60,344 nucleotides of DNA from an uncultured Jannaschia sp. (GCF_947494025.1 NZ_CANLTQ010000016.1:1-60344), one strand, 5' to 3'; counted from the first letter of the stretch, positions 42,361 through 51,986 are shown. Notes: generated by a model not told the origin, from the sequence alone. Numbers and translations: made by a program.

Positions 42361-43455
42361 ATGCCGGACGCGGAGTCGCCAATCCGATCGGTGCGCGCCA
42401 CCGCGTACCGGATTCCGACCGACCGGCCCGAGGCGGACGGCACCTATGCCTGGGATGCGACCACGCTCGTCGTGGCCGAGCTCTCGGCCGGGGGCGAAAC
42501 GGGGCTGGGCTACACCTATGCCGACGCGACGAACGCGGCCCTGATCGCGGGGCCGCTCGCGGAGGTCCTCGAGGGGATGGACGCCTTCGACGTGCGGGCC
42601 TGCGTCCGGGCCATGCGGGTCCGCGTTCGCAATCTCGGCCGGGCCGGGCTCGCCGCCACGGCAATCGCGGCGCTGGACGCCGCGCTCTGGGACGTCAAGG
42701 CGAAGCTTCTCGGCCTGCCGCTCGCCCGCCTGCTGGGCCAGGCGCGCGCGGCAGTGCCGATCTATGGCAGCGGGGGCTTCACCACCTACGACGACGCGAC
42801 GCTGCGCACGCAACTCGCGGGCTGGGTGGAGGAGGACGGCTGCCGCTGGGTGAAGATGAAGATCGGCACCTATCCCGGCCGCGACCCGGCGCGCGCCGCC
42901 GCCGCCCGCGCGGCGATCGGTCCGGCCGAGCTCTTCGTCGATGCCAACGGCGCGCTGAGCGTCCGTCAAACGCTTGCGATGGCCGAACGACTGTCGGATG
43001 TCGGCGTCACTTGGTTCGAGGAGCCGGTGTCGAGCGACGACCGCGCCGGTCTCCGTCGCCTGCGCGACCGGATGCCGGCGGCGATCGACCTGGCGGCGGG
43101 CGAATACGTCTACGACCTCGACGACGCGCGGCACCTCCTCGAAGACGGCGCGGTCGACGTGCTGCAATGCGACGCCTCGCGCGCGGGCATCACCGGCTTC
43201 CTCGACGTGGCCGCGCTGGCCGAGGCGTTCCATGTCGATCTCTCAGGACATTGCGCGCCCGCGCTGCACCTGCACGCAGCCTGCGCGGTCCCGGAGTTGC
43301 GCCATCTCGAGTGGTTTTACGACCATGTCCGCATCGAACGCATGCTCTTCGAGGGCGCGCCCGTGCCGCGGGCGGGGCGGATCGCGCCCGATCTGTCCCG
43401 GCCCGGACTGGGTCTCGGATTCAAGCGGAAGGATGCCGAAGCCTATGCGTGCTGA
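42361..43455 (+). CDS. Enolase-superfamily sugar-acid dehydratase/racemase-like
   Basis: A 364-residue mandelate-racemase-subgroup protein. Catalytic KxK is Lys165/Lys167 in WVKMKIGTYPG; metal ligands Asp194 (FVDANGALS), Glu220 (WFEEPVSSDD) and Glu248 (AAGEYVYD); the opposite-face Asp271/His297 dyad is in QCDASRAGITG and LSGHCAPALH. These residues fit acid-sugar dehydratases or racemases. The context with a lactonase and glucose-type oxidation suggests an aldonic acid substrate. Its end overlaps the next gene by 11 bases. Confidence 0.88.
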   Translation: MPDAESPIRSVRATAYRIPTDRPEADGTYAWDATTLVVAELSAGGETGLGYTYADATNAALIAGPLAEVLEGMDAFDVRACVRAMRVRVRNLGRAGLAATAIAALDAALWDVKAKLLGLPLARLLGQARAAVPIYGSGGFTTYDDATLRTQLAGWVEEDGCRWVKMKIGTYPGRDPARAAAARAAIGPAELFVDANGALSVRQTLAMAERLSDVGVTWFEEPVSSDDRAGLRRLRDRMPAAIDLAAGEYVYDLDDARHLLEDGAVDVLQCDASRAGITGFLDVAALAEAFHVDLSGHCAPALHLHAACAVPELRHLEWFYDHVRIERMLFEGAPVPRAGRIAPDLSRPGLGLGFKRKDAEAYAC

Positions 43456-44407
43456 ACGTCTTCCCGTTTCCCGACCCGCCCGGCGGCGCATCCCGGTGCC
43501 CGGCGCGACGGCCATGATCGCCGCGGGGCTGGGCGCGGGTCTTGCCGGGTGGTGGCTCGCCGCACGGCGGCGGCCGGCGCGGCGCGAGCCGGGCACGCAC
43601 CGGGCCGCACGGCGCCTCAACGAGGCTTCCGCGCTGCTTGGCCTGTCGGTCATGGCCGATAGCGGGCTCGAGCACTTCCGCGGCGAGTATCATAATCGCG
43701 CAATGTTCGCCGCGCCCTCCGTCTCCGGCATCCAGATCGGGGCAAGCGCGCTCGGCGCAGTCTCGGACCCGGCGCGGTGGTCGACTCCGCATCATGCCGT
43801 GCAGGTTGCTTCGGCCGCAACGGGCGTGTCGGGGCTCGCCTTCCACCTCTGGAACGTGCTGCGCCGGCCAGGCGGGCTGTCCTGGCAGAACCTGTTCTAC
43901 GGCGCGCCGGTCGGCGCTCCCTTCGCGCTGACGCTCGCGGGCACGGTCGGCGCCGCGGCCGAGCATGTCCGCGGCGCCGATCCGCACCACACGCGCCTCC
44001 TCGGCCGCCCCGCCGGGCCCGCCCTCGCGGCGGGGGCGGCTTTCGGCCTGGGCGGCACCGTGGCGGAGGCGTGGTTGCTTCATCTCCGTGGCGCCTTCCA
44101 CAATCCGCTGATGTGGCTCCCCGTCACCGTGCCGCCGGTCACGGCCGCGCTGTTGGCCCGCGCGGCGTTCGTCGGCCGCGGCCGGATGCCGGTGACGCGC
44201 CGCATGCTCGAGGCGACGGCCGCCCTCGGCTTCGCGGGCTCTGCCTTCCACGCCTTCGGCGTGGCGCGCAACATGGGCGGCTGGCGGAACTGGTCGCAGA
44301 ACATCCAGAGCGGCCCGCCGCTGCCCGCCCCGCCGAGCTTCACCGGCATGGCGCTCGCCGGTCTGGCGGCGCTCGAGATGATGGAGGCGCGCAATGCCCG
44401 GGACTGA
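43445..44407 (+). CDS. Multi-pass membrane protein of unknown function
   Basis: A 320-residue protein with about seven hydrophobic segments (ATAMIAAGLGAGLAGWWLAA, PFALTLAGTVGAAAEHVRG, WLPVTVPPVTAALLARAAF and others) and many His residues in loops (GLEHFRGEYHNRAMF, LHLRGAFHNPLMW). Repeated patterns H-x-R-G-x-[FY]-H-N at two places suggest an internal duplication. It overlaps both neighbours, so it is part of the operon. It could be a membrane anchor or electron-transfer partner for the GMC dehydrogenase; no haem motif is evident. Confidence 0.75.
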   Translation: MRAERLPVSRPARRRIPVPGATAMIAAGLGAGLAGWWLAARRRPARREPGTHRAARRLNEASALLGLSVMADSGLEHFRGEYHNRAMFAAPSVSGIQIGASALGAVSDPARWSTPHHAVQVASAATGVSGLAFHLWNVLRRPGGLSWQNLFYGAPVGAPFALTLAGTVGAAAEHVRGADPHHTRLLGRPAGPALAAGAAFGLGGTVAEAWLLHLRGAFHNPLMWLPVTVPPVTAALLARAAFVGRGRMPVTRRMLEATAALGFAGSAFHAFGVARNMGGWRNWSQNIQSGPPLPAPPSFTGMALAGLAALEMMEARNARD

Positions 44408-45056
44408 TCCCCGCCGCGACCGCTTCCCCGGCTACGACGTGACGGCGAAGCGCGATACGCCCTCCTGGAACGCAAAGACCCGCGCCGTGGTGGACGAGCG
44501 GCTGGCGATCGATCCCGAGGCGCATCGCTTCTTCGACACGACCGAGTGGCGGACCCTGCGGGCCCTCTGCGACCGGATCGTCCCGCAACCCGCTGACCGT
44601 CCGGGCCGCGTGTCCCTCGCTGCGATGGTGGATGCCAAGGCCGGGTCCGGCAAGGGTGACGGATACCGCAACGTCAAGCTCCCACCCCTGGGCGCGGCCT
44701 GGCGGCGCGCGCTCGCCGCGCTCGAGGCCGAGGCGAACGCCCGTCACGGCCACCCGTTCTCCGCCCTGCCCGCGACCGCGCAGGACGAGCTGATCGAGGC
44801 GATGCGCCGAGGCGATCTGCACGACCTGGCCTGGGGCGACATGCCGCCCGACCTGTTCTTCCAGGACCGTGTCGTGCCCGACGTGGTGAAATCGTACTAC
44901 GCCCATCCCACGGCCTGGAGCGAGATCGGCTTCGGCGGGCCGGCCAGCCCGCGCGGCTATGTCCGGCTCGGCCCCGACCGCCAGGACCCTTGGGAGGCGC
45001 ACGAGGATCATGGCGACGGCCACGCGCGTCCCGCCAACGAAAGGATCGGGCGATGA
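44394..45056 (+). CDS. Gluconate 2-dehydrogenase subunit 3-family protein
   Basis: A 220-residue small subunit: TTEWRTLRALCDRIVPQP is the family signature, and DMPPDLFFQDRVVPDVVKSY and GEIGF-like SEIGFGGPASPRGYVRLGPD follow. In membrane-bound sugar dehydrogenases this subunit carries the Tat signal and stabilises the GMC flavoprotein. Here no Tat or Sec signal is visible (MPGTDPRRDRFPGYDV), so the complex may be cytoplasmic. It overlaps the GMC gene by four bases. Confidence 0.87.
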   Translation: MPGTDPRRDRFPGYDVTAKRDTPSWNAKTRAVVDERLAIDPEAHRFFDTTEWRTLRALCDRIVPQPADRPGRVSLAAMVDAKAGSGKGDGYRNVKLPPLGAAWRRALAALEAEANARHGHPFSALPATAQDELIEAMRRGDLHDLAWGDMPPDLFFQDRVVPDVVKSYYAHPTAWSEIGFGGPASPRGYVRLGPDRQDPWEAHEDHGDGHARPANERIGR

Positions 45057-46783
45057 GCCGGGTGCGCCGCCATGCCGACAATCCGGCCCACGCCTTGCCC
45101 GGTGACGATCCCGAACACGAGCCCCGCGCGCGGCACGGCCGGGCGCCCGACGTGATGCGACTGGGCGGCTGGACGCCGATGCGCGAACACGGCGAGGACG
45201 AACCGGTCGACTTCGTCATCGTCGGCACCGGTGCGGGCGGCGGGACGCTCGCCGCGAAGCTCGCCGAATACGGCTTCTCGGTCGTGGCGATGGATGCCGG
45301 CCCCTACTGGCGTCCGCTCGAGGACTTCGCATCCGACGAGATGCACCAGTCCAAGCTCTACTGGACCGACGACCGCATCGTCGACGGCGAGAACCCGCTC
45401 CAGCTCGGCGCCAACAACTCGGGCAAGTCGGTGGGCGGCTCCACCGTCCACTTTGCGATGGTCTCGCTCCGGTTCCGACCGGAATGGTTCAAGTCCCGCA
45501 CTCTGCTCGGCTACGGCACCGACTGGCCGGTCGACTGGCGCGAGATGTGGCGGTACTACGACGAGGTCGAGCGGGTGCTGGCGATCTCGGGCCCGCTTAC
45601 CTATCCCTGGGGGCCGAAGCGGCCGCGCTACCCCTACCGCGCGCACGAGCTCAACGCCGCCGCGCGGGTACTCGCGCGCGGGGCGGAGGCCATGGGCATC
45701 GCCTGGACCGAGTCGCCGATCGCCACGCTCTCGGCGCCGCGCGGCCTCGCGCCGCCCTGCGTCTATCGCGGCTTCTGCACCTCGGGCTGCTCGACCAACG
45801 CCAAGCAGAGCGTGCTCAACACCTGGCTCGTCCGCGCCCTCGCCGCCGGCGCCGAGATTCGCGACCTCGCGATGGTCGGTCAGGTCGAGACCGGCGCGGA
45901 CGGGCGCGCGACCGGCGTGCGCTATCACCGCGAGGGGCGCTGGCGGTTCCAGAGGGCGCGGAACGTCGTCGTGGCGGGCTACGCCATCGAGACGCCGCGC
46001 CTGCTCCTGAATTCGGCCAGCGCACGCCATCCCGACGGGCTGGCGAATTCCTCCGGCCTCGTCGGACGCTACCTCACCGTGCAGGCCAACCAGGCCGTCT
46101 GGGGCACGAGCGCGGAAGAGATCCGCTCCTACAAGGCCCCGCCCTCGCTCGCGATCAGCGAGCACTGGAACTACGAGGATCACGGCAAGGACTATCACGG
46201 CGGCTGGTGCTACATGGCGCAAGGTCCATTGCCGACGCTCTGGAGTTCCACCCTCGCCACCGGCCACGACCTCTGGGGCGATGCGCTCGTGGCCGAGATG
46301 CAGAACTACAACCATTCGGTCGGACTGAAGAACGTGGGCGAGTACATGCCGCAGGCGCGCAACGGCGTGACCCTGGCCGACGAGACCGACCAGTACGGTC
46401 TGCCGATCGCCCGCGTGACCTATTCCTGGTGCGACAACGACCGCGCGCAGAACGCCCATGCCCGCGCCTTCATGGGCGAGGCGCTCGCCGCCGCCGATGT
46501 CCGCGACATCTGGGAGCAGACCAACGACACCTGCCACCTGAACGGCACCTGCCGGATGGGCGACGATCCCTGCACCAGCGTGGTGGACGCCGATTGCCGG
46601 TCCTGGGACGTGGACAACCTGTGGGTCTGCGACGGCTCGGTGTTTCCGACCGTGGGCGGGGTGAATCCCTCCCTCACGATCCAGGCCATCGCCTGCCGGA
46701 CCGCGGACCGCATCCGCGACATGGCCGCCCGCGGCGAGCTCGACCGCCGGGCCCGCCCGCCTGCGCGGGAGCGGGCCCGATGA
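45053..46783 (+). CDS. GMC-family oxidoreductase (FAD sugar dehydrogenase subunit)
   Basis: A 576-residue flavoprotein. FAD-binding VDFVIVGTGAGGGTLAAKLA (GTGAGGG at 58-64), the second FAD loop NNSGKSVGGSTVHFAMVSLR, cysteine-rich YRGFCTSGCSTNAKQSV and the C-terminal WVCDGSVFPTVGGVNPSLTI. The catalytic His is in NDTCHLNGTCRMGDDP (His/Asn pair completed by VNPSLT). Homologues oxidise glucose, gluconate or sugar alcohols together with subunit 3, encoded just before. No cytochrome subunit is present. Its stop overlaps the GH15 start. Confidence 0.92.
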   Translation: MSRVRRHADNPAHALPGDDPEHEPRARHGRAPDVMRLGGWTPMREHGEDEPVDFVIVGTGAGGGTLAAKLAEYGFSVVAMDAGPYWRPLEDFASDEMHQSKLYWTDDRIVDGENPLQLGANNSGKSVGGSTVHFAMVSLRFRPEWFKSRTLLGYGTDWPVDWREMWRYYDEVERVLAISGPLTYPWGPKRPRYPYRAHELNAAARVLARGAEAMGIAWTESPIATLSAPRGLAPPCVYRGFCTSGCSTNAKQSVLNTWLVRALAAGAEIRDLAMVGQVETGADGRATGVRYHREGRWRFQRARNVVVAGYAIETPRLLLNSASARHPDGLANSSGLVGRYLTVQANQAVWGTSAEEIRSYKAPPSLAISEHWNYEDHGKDYHGGWCYMAQGPLPTLWSSTLATGHDLWGDALVAEMQNYNHSVGLKNVGEYMPQARNGVTLADETDQYGLPIARVTYSWCDNDRAQNAHARAFMGEALAAADVRDIWEQTNDTCHLNGTCRMGDDPCTSVVDADCRSWDVDNLWVCDGSVFPTVGGVNPSLTIQAIACRTADRIRDMAARGELDRRARPPARERAR

Positions 46784-48570
46784 GCCCGCGGATCGAGGAT
46801 TACGCGATGATCGGCGACGGACATTCCGCCGCCCTCGTACGGAAGGACGGCTCGATCGACTGGCTCTGCTGGCCGCGCTTCGATTCCGATGCCTGCTTCG
46901 CGGCACTCCTGGGAACGGCCGATCACGGACGCTGGCGCATCGCGCCGGCCGAACGATCCGTGTCGTCACGACGATACCGGGCCGACACGCTGATCCTCGA
47001 GACCGAGTTCGAAACCGAAGCGGGCGCCGTCCGCGTCACCGATTTCATGCCGATGCGCCCTTGCGACGGCGACCCCGCGCCGACTTTGGTGCGCCTCGTC
47101 CGTGGTCTGCGTGGCGTCGTGGAGATGGCTCTGACGCTCGATCTCCGCTTCGATTACGGCTCTTTCACCCCGTGGCTCGAACAGTCTGGGGACGGGACGG
47201 TGACAGCCTCGGTCGCACCGCATCTCGCGGTGCTGCGTGCGCCGGTCGAGCTGATCGTCGACGACGCGACGGTGCGTGCCGGGTTCGAGGTCGCGGAAGG
47301 CACAGAGCTGGCCTTCGTATTGCGCTACGGGGCGGCACACGAGGCGCCGCCCGGCCCGATCGATGCGGCGAACTGCCTTCGGGAGACGGACGCTTTCTGG
47401 ACGGACTGGATCGGTCGCTTCGACGGGACGACGGACTGGCCGGACGCGGTGCGTCGCTCCCTCATCACGTTGAAGGCGATGATCCATCGCCCGACCGGCG
47501 GTATCGTGGCGGCGCCGTCCACCTCCCTGCCGGAAGTGTTCGGCGGCCGGGAGAACTGGGATTACCGCTATGCCTGGCTCAGGGATTCGACCTTCACCCT
47601 GAGGGCGCTGCTCGATGCCGGCTACGAGGCTGAAGCACGCGAGTGGACGACGTGGCTGCTGCGCGCGGTCGCAGGCGATCCGGACAAGATGCGCATCGCC
47701 TACCATGTCGACGGCGCACGGCGTCTGGAGGAATGGGAGGTGGACTGGCTGCCGGGCTTTCGCTGGTCGTCGCCCGTCCGGGTGGGCAATGCCGCCGCGG
47801 CGCAGCTCCAGCTCGACATCTACGGCGAGGTGATGGACACGCTCTGGCTCGCCTCCCGCACCTGCATGGACCACACCGCGCAGGTCGGGAAGCTGGAGGA
47901 AGCGATCGTGGATCACGTCGCGGAAATCTGGCGCGAGCCCGACCAGGGCCTCTGGGAGACGCGCGGTCGGCCCCGCCACTACGTCTATTCCAAGGTCATG
48001 TGCTGGGTGGCTGTCGACCGCTGCGCCCGGATGAGCGCGAAAGCAGCCGATCTCGGATCGCGCCGGAAATCGGCCGGCCTGGCGGCGGAAGCGCAGAAGA
48101 TGCACGACGAGATCTGCCGGGAAGGATTCGACGCGGATCTCGGCCACTTCACGCAACATTACGGCAGCCAGCGGGTGGACGCGAGCCTGCTCCTGCTGCC
48201 GCTGGTCGGGTTCCTGCCGGTATCGGACGAACGGATCGCCGGCACGATCGCCGCGGTGGAGGGCGACCTGGCGGAAGACGGGCTGGTGCGGCGCAACGAT
48301 GCGTCGGACGCGGCATCGAACGCGTTTCTCGCCTGTTCCTGCTGGCTGGCCGATTGTCAGGCGCTCCAGGGCCGGACCGACGCCGCCCGCAAGACGTTCG
48401 AGCGCTTCCTGTCGATCCGCAACGATGTCGGCCTGCTGTCGGAGCAGTTCGATCCGCACGCCCGGCGGATGACCGGAAACTTTCCGCAGGCGCTGAGCCA
48501 TCTGGCGCTGGTTCGGACCGCGTTGAGCTTGTCCAACTCGACACCGGTGCGATCCGACGGGGTTACCTGA
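46780..48570 (+). CDS. Glycoside hydrolase family 15 (glucoamylase/trehalase-like)
   Basis: A 596-residue GH15 protein. N-terminal beta-sandwich: IEDYAMIGDGHSAALVRKDG, SIDWLCWPRFDSDACFAALL. The (alpha/alpha)6 barrel has ENWDYRYAWLRDSTFTLRAL and SKVMCWVAVDRCARM, plus PEVFGGRENWDYRY, typical of trehalase-like GH15 enzymes. It releases glucose from trehalose or maltosaccharides. No signal peptide, so the substrate is cytoplasmic. It supplies glucose to the coupled dehydrogenase. Confidence 0.92.
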   Translation: MSPRIEDYAMIGDGHSAALVRKDGSIDWLCWPRFDSDACFAALLGTADHGRWRIAPAERSVSSRRYRADTLILETEFETEAGAVRVTDFMPMRPCDGDPAPTLVRLVRGLRGVVEMALTLDLRFDYGSFTPWLEQSGDGTVTASVAPHLAVLRAPVELIVDDATVRAGFEVAEGTELAFVLRYGAAHEAPPGPIDAANCLRETDAFWTDWIGRFDGTTDWPDAVRRSLITLKAMIHRPTGGIVAAPSTSLPEVFGGRENWDYRYAWLRDSTFTLRALLDAGYEAEAREWTTWLLRAVAGDPDKMRIAYHVDGARRLEEWEVDWLPGFRWSSPVRVGNAAAAQLQLDIYGEVMDTLWLASRTCMDHTAQVGKLEEAIVDHVAEIWREPDQGLWETRGRPRHYVYSKVMCWVAVDRCARMSAKAADLGSRRKSAGLAAEAQKMHDEICREGFDADLGHFTQHYGSQRVDASLLLLPLVGFLPVSDERIAGTIAAVEGDLAEDGLVRRNDASDAASNAFLACSCWLADCQALQGRTDAARKTFERFLSIRNDVGLLSEQFDPHARRMTGNFPQALSHLALVRTALSLSNSTPVRSDGVT

Positions 48571-48577
48571 GGCGGGC

Positions 48578-49465
48578 ATGATGGAAGAACCGGAGGTGGA
48601 GCTGGTCGTCGACGCGCAGGCCCTGATCGGGGAGAGCCCGGTCTGGTCCCCTGCCGAGGGCGCCCTCTATTGGGCGGACGTTTCGGGAAAGGTCCTCTGC
48701 CGGACCGACCATGCAACCGGCGCGACGCAACGTTGGCGCGTGCCCGACGATCTGGGCGGCTACGCGATCCTGCCCGGCGGGGACGGCGCCATCGTCGCGC
48801 TGCGCTCCGGAATCCACCGGCTCGATCTGCGGACGAACGAGGTGGCGCTCTTGGTCGAGCCGCCCTTCGATCCTCGGACGCACCGCTTCAACGAATGCGG
48901 CATCGACCCGGCCGGCCGGCTCTGGCTGGGCGAGATGTTCGACCCTCTGCCCGGTATCGATGCGGAACCGACGAGCGGCCCGCTTCACTCCTTCACGCTC
49001 GCGAACGGCCTCGTCACCCATGACGTGAAGGCGCGCACCGCGAACGGCTTCGCCTGGAGCGCGGACGGCACCGCCTTCATGCTCGCCCATACGAACGAGG
49101 ACGTCATCGAGCGCATCGCCTTCGATGTCGATGCCGGCACGCTGGGGCATCGGTCGGTCTTCGCACGGGTCGACCCACAGATCGGACAGCCCGACGGGGC
49201 CTGCTTCGACGCCGAAGGATATTACTGGACCGCCCTTCACGGTGGCGGCCGTCTGCACCGCTACGCCCCCGACGGCACGCTCGACCGCGTGATCCGCCTG
49301 CCCGTGGACGATCCGACGATGCCCACCTTCGGGGGACCGGCGCTCGACGTCCTCTACGTCACCACGGCGTGCCACGGACGCGCGGATGGCGACTCGCATG
49401 CAGGCGGCCTCTTCCGCCTCCGCCCCGGCCAGCGCGGCCGGCCGACCCCGCCTTTCGGCGGGTGA
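48578..49465 (+). CDS. SMP-30/gluconolactonase-family protein
   Basis: A 295-residue six-bladed propeller lactonase. Metal ligands: Glu19 (ALIGESPVWSPAEGAL), Asn in RTHRFNECGIDPAGRLWLGE, Asn in ARTANGFAWSADG and Asp in IGQPDGACFDAEG. It hydrolyses a sugar lactone, such as gluconolactone formed by the dehydrogenase. It starts 7 bases after the GH15 stop; last gene of the operon. Confidence 0.92.
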   Translation: MMEEPEVELVVDAQALIGESPVWSPAEGALYWADVSGKVLCRTDHATGATQRWRVPDDLGGYAILPGGDGAIVALRSGIHRLDLRTNEVALLVEPPFDPRTHRFNECGIDPAGRLWLGEMFDPLPGIDAEPTSGPLHSFTLANGLVTHDVKARTANGFAWSADGTAFMLAHTNEDVIERIAFDVDAGTLGHRSVFARVDPQIGQPDGACFDAEGYYWTALHGGGRLHRYAPDGTLDRVIRLPVDDPTMPTFGGPALDVLYVTTACHGRADGDSHAGGLFRLRPGQRGRPTPPFGG

Positions 49466-49473
49466 ACGGGCCT

Positions 49474-49842
49474 GTGACGGAGTTCAACCTCGCGCTGACC
49501 ATCGTCGGCGCCGTGGTCCTGATCCTCGGCCTTGTCGCGGGCTACGTGAAGAACCGGCTCCTGCGGCGTCTGCCGTGGTGGTGGCTGCTGGGCCGCTGGC
49601 TCGAGTCAGTGCCGGGGCGGGTCGACCTCGCCCTGCTGGGATGGTTCGGTCCGATCGGCGTGGCCTCGATCTACTAGGCTATCCTGTCCGAAGACCGCAC
49701 CGGACTCTCTGAGACCTAGCCGCTCGCCAGCCTCGTCGTGCTGTTCTCCGTCCTGATCCACGGCCTGACGGTCACGCCGCTCGTGCGGCGCCGCGCGCCC
49801 CCCGAAGATGCCCCCGCCGACGCGCAGGACCTCCCGGCCTGA
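49474..49842 (+). pseudogene. CPA1-type Na+/H+ antiporter remnant with internal deletion and two amber codons
   Basis: One single frame contains both ends of an antiporter: VTEFNLALTIVGAVVLILGL at the start, then directly LALLGWFGPIGVASIY, a TAG (49675), AILSEDRTGLSET, a second TAG (49717) and PLASLVVLFSVLIHGLTVTP, which is the last helix of NhaP-type proteins. The middle 250-300 residues are deleted. There is no frameshift, only two TAG codons where homologues usually have Tyr and Trp. Inactive. Confidence 0.75.
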
Positions 49843-50089
49843 GGACGACAGTGGCGCGGCAGTCGCTGTTGGAGCGGGAGGCCTCCAGAATCCCGCCAGA
49901 ACGATGAAGGAGGCCGAGGTCACGGATCAGGTCATGAGACCCACGCAGATGACCGGGATCCGCGGCGAGAGGGGTCGAGGCGCCGGCGGGACGAACTGGA
50001 GAGCGGCCATGTCCCATCCGGGATCGTGTTCCCCGTTGCCCGGAGAACGGGTTGTGCGAAGCCGGACCGGAGTTCGGGCATCCGGTGCG

Positions 50090-51472
50090 TTATAGCAGCC
50101 TTGCTGCGCCCCCCCGGAGCAGCGCACGCATTGCCGCGATGGCGGGCCCGAGGATCGCACTGCCCGTCGCGCCCGGATCGACCCGCAGGACGCGGATCGG
50201 GCCGGGGCCCGTCGGCCGCCACCGATCGGCGTGACGCAGCCCGGCGGCAGTTACGAAGATCGTCAGCGTCGGCACGCCCAGGGCAGCGGCGATGTGCTGT
50301 CCGGCGGAATCGTAGCCCAGATGCGCGTCCGAGGCCGCGATCACGGCCAGGAACGCGCCCGAATCGGCCTGCCACGTCACCACATCCGCCTCCGCGCCCG
50401 GGCGGAGGTGACGACCCTCCGGAAGGTGGCGCACCCGTAGGCCCCGGTCGACGAGCGCCGCGTAGAACGCCTCCGTCGCAGCCCGCGCCGAGCCATCCAC
50501 CCCGCGCGCGAGCAGGACGCGATGCCCGTCCGCGACCAGCGCGGCGAGCGCCCCCGCCTCGAACTCCGGCCCGACCCGCTTGGCCGGGTTGCCGCCGAAC
50601 CCGAACCCCGCGGCGACGAGCCGCCGGCCATCGGCTGTCATCGCGCTCCGAAGCCGTCGCGCCCAGGCAGCGTCCGCGAGACGGAGCGGCAGCGGCGTCG
50701 TCGGCGCGGCGGCGCCGAACCGGGCGGCGAGCCAGTCACGGGCGATCTGGCCCAGGCACCCCGCCTCCACCTTGCGGCTCGGCAGGCGCCAATAAGCCGC
50801 GCGCGGGCCGGACGCGAGCAGGCCTCGCTGCGTGAGCCGGGTGTCGGGATCGATCAGGAGCCAGCGCCCCGGCCCCACCCCGGCCGCCTCCGCCGCGATT
50901 GCCTCGCGCAGCCCGACCCAGGCGCCGAGCCGCGCGGCAAGCCCGCCCTGCCGCCCGTCGCCGACCGATACGAACCGCGCGCTCAAGCCCTCGATGACGG
51001 GGCGAAGGCTCTCGCGGCCGAACACCACGATCTCCGCTTTCGGCCAGCGCGCGGCCAGCCCGCGCAGCAGCGGGAGCGAGATGGCCAGGTCCGCGCCGAG
51101 CGTCCCCCGCGAGATGAGGCCGATCCGGTCCGGCGTGCCCGTCGAGGTGGGGTCGCGCTGGCCCCAGGCGGCGCGAGCGCGCAGATCGGCCTCACCGCCG
51201 ATCCCCTCTTCCGTCAGCGCCGCGTCAAGCGCCGCGCAGTCAGGGTGCCGCCGGGCCAAGTCGATCACCTGGGCCAGAACGCCCTCGCAGATCAGCGTTC
51301 CCCGCCGCGTGAACCCGTCGCAGAGCGGCTCGACCACATCACCGAACAGCGCCTCGGTCGCGCCTTCCGCGCCGTCGAGCGCGAGCGCCGTCAGTCGCAC
51401 GGTCGCAGCCCGGTCGCCGGTCCGCAGGATGCATGTGGCGAGCGCCGCAGGCGGATGGAACACCTCGTTCAC
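50090..51472 (-). CDS. GT9-like (heptosyltransferase-type) glycosyltransferase
   Basis: A 460-residue protein. The second Rossmann half has the GT9 pattern FLAVIAASDAHLGYDSAGQH followed by IAAALGVPTLTIFVTAAGL, and the first half has DRIGLISRGTLGADLAISLP and LRGLAARWPKAEIVVFGRES. A C-terminal HADRWRPTGPG segment is also typical. It should transfer a sugar in LPS or polysaccharide synthesis. GTG 51472 overlaps the stop of a decayed upstream gene (GTGA), so it was part of a longer polysaccharide operon. Residues 1-110 are unlike standard heptosyltransferases. Confidence 0.78.
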   Translation of the reverse strand: MNEVFHPPAALATCILRTGDRAATVRLTALALDGAEGATEALFGDVVEPLCDGFTRRGTLICEGVLAQVIDLARRHPDCAALDAALTEEGIGGEADLRARAAWGQRDPTSTGTPDRIGLISRGTLGADLAISLPLLRGLAARWPKAEIVVFGRESLRPVIEGLSARFVSVGDGRQGGLAARLGAWVGLREAIAAEAAGVGPGRWLLIDPDTRLTQRGLLASGPRAAYWRLPSRKVEAGCLGQIARDWLAARFGAAAPTTPLPLRLADAAWARRLRSAMTADGRRLVAAGFGFGGNPAKRVGPEFEAGALAALVADGHRVLLARGVDGSARAATEAFYAALVDRGLRVRHLPEGRHLRPGAEADVVTWQADSGAFLAVIAASDAHLGYDSAGQHIAAALGVPTLTIFVTAAGLRHADRWRPTGPGPIRVLRVDPGATGSAILGPAIAAMRALLRGGAARLL

Positions 51473-51986
51473 GAGCCCGCCCGCACCGGCCGGGCGAGCA
51501 GCGCGTCCGCGGCGTTGGTCCAGAGCGAGATGAGCAGATAGCCACCCGGTCCGGACGGTCCCGCAAGCGCCCGCGCGGCAGTGCGCGCCGCGTCGGAAAC
51601 GGGGAGCCGCATCGCCGCATCGCCCGCCGCGAAGCCGTGCGCGCGGACCAGCGCGCGGGTGTGCTCGGCCTGATGCATCCGCCGGTCCCCCTTCGGCAGC
51701 CGATGGGTGACCGCGCCACCGGCCTCGTCGGGCTCAGGATTTCCTCCGAGTCGATCCGCCAATTCCAATGCAACTGCCTGAACACGGTGTCGAACGGCAT
51801 GTCGCGCACGCCTCGACCGGCACGTCGTGCAGATTTTCGGACCGATCGAAGCCGGGCAAAAGGGCTGCGATAATCCTTCGGCCACCCCGCGCTTGGCAGC
51901 GGGACGATATCGTGCGGCACATGCGACAGCTACCACAGGTAGCTGCCATGCACGTGCCAGATCAGAAGACGGAGCCATTGGGTCAT
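51469..51986 (-). pseudogene. Decayed glycosyltransferase gene upstream of the GT9-like gene
   Basis: From ATG 51986 the frame reads MTQWLRLLIWHVHGSYLW, a start typical of GT1-type polysaccharide glycosyltransferases, then TAG and LSHVPHDIVPLPSAGWPKDY. Other frames carry ENLHDVPVEAC and RDMPFDTVFRQLHWNWRIDS plus EEILSP. The last frame (GGYLLISLWTNAADALLARP) ends at 51469 in a GTGA overlap with the intact downstream gene. One nonsense codon and several frameshifts destroy it, and the central region is missing. Confidence 0.55.
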
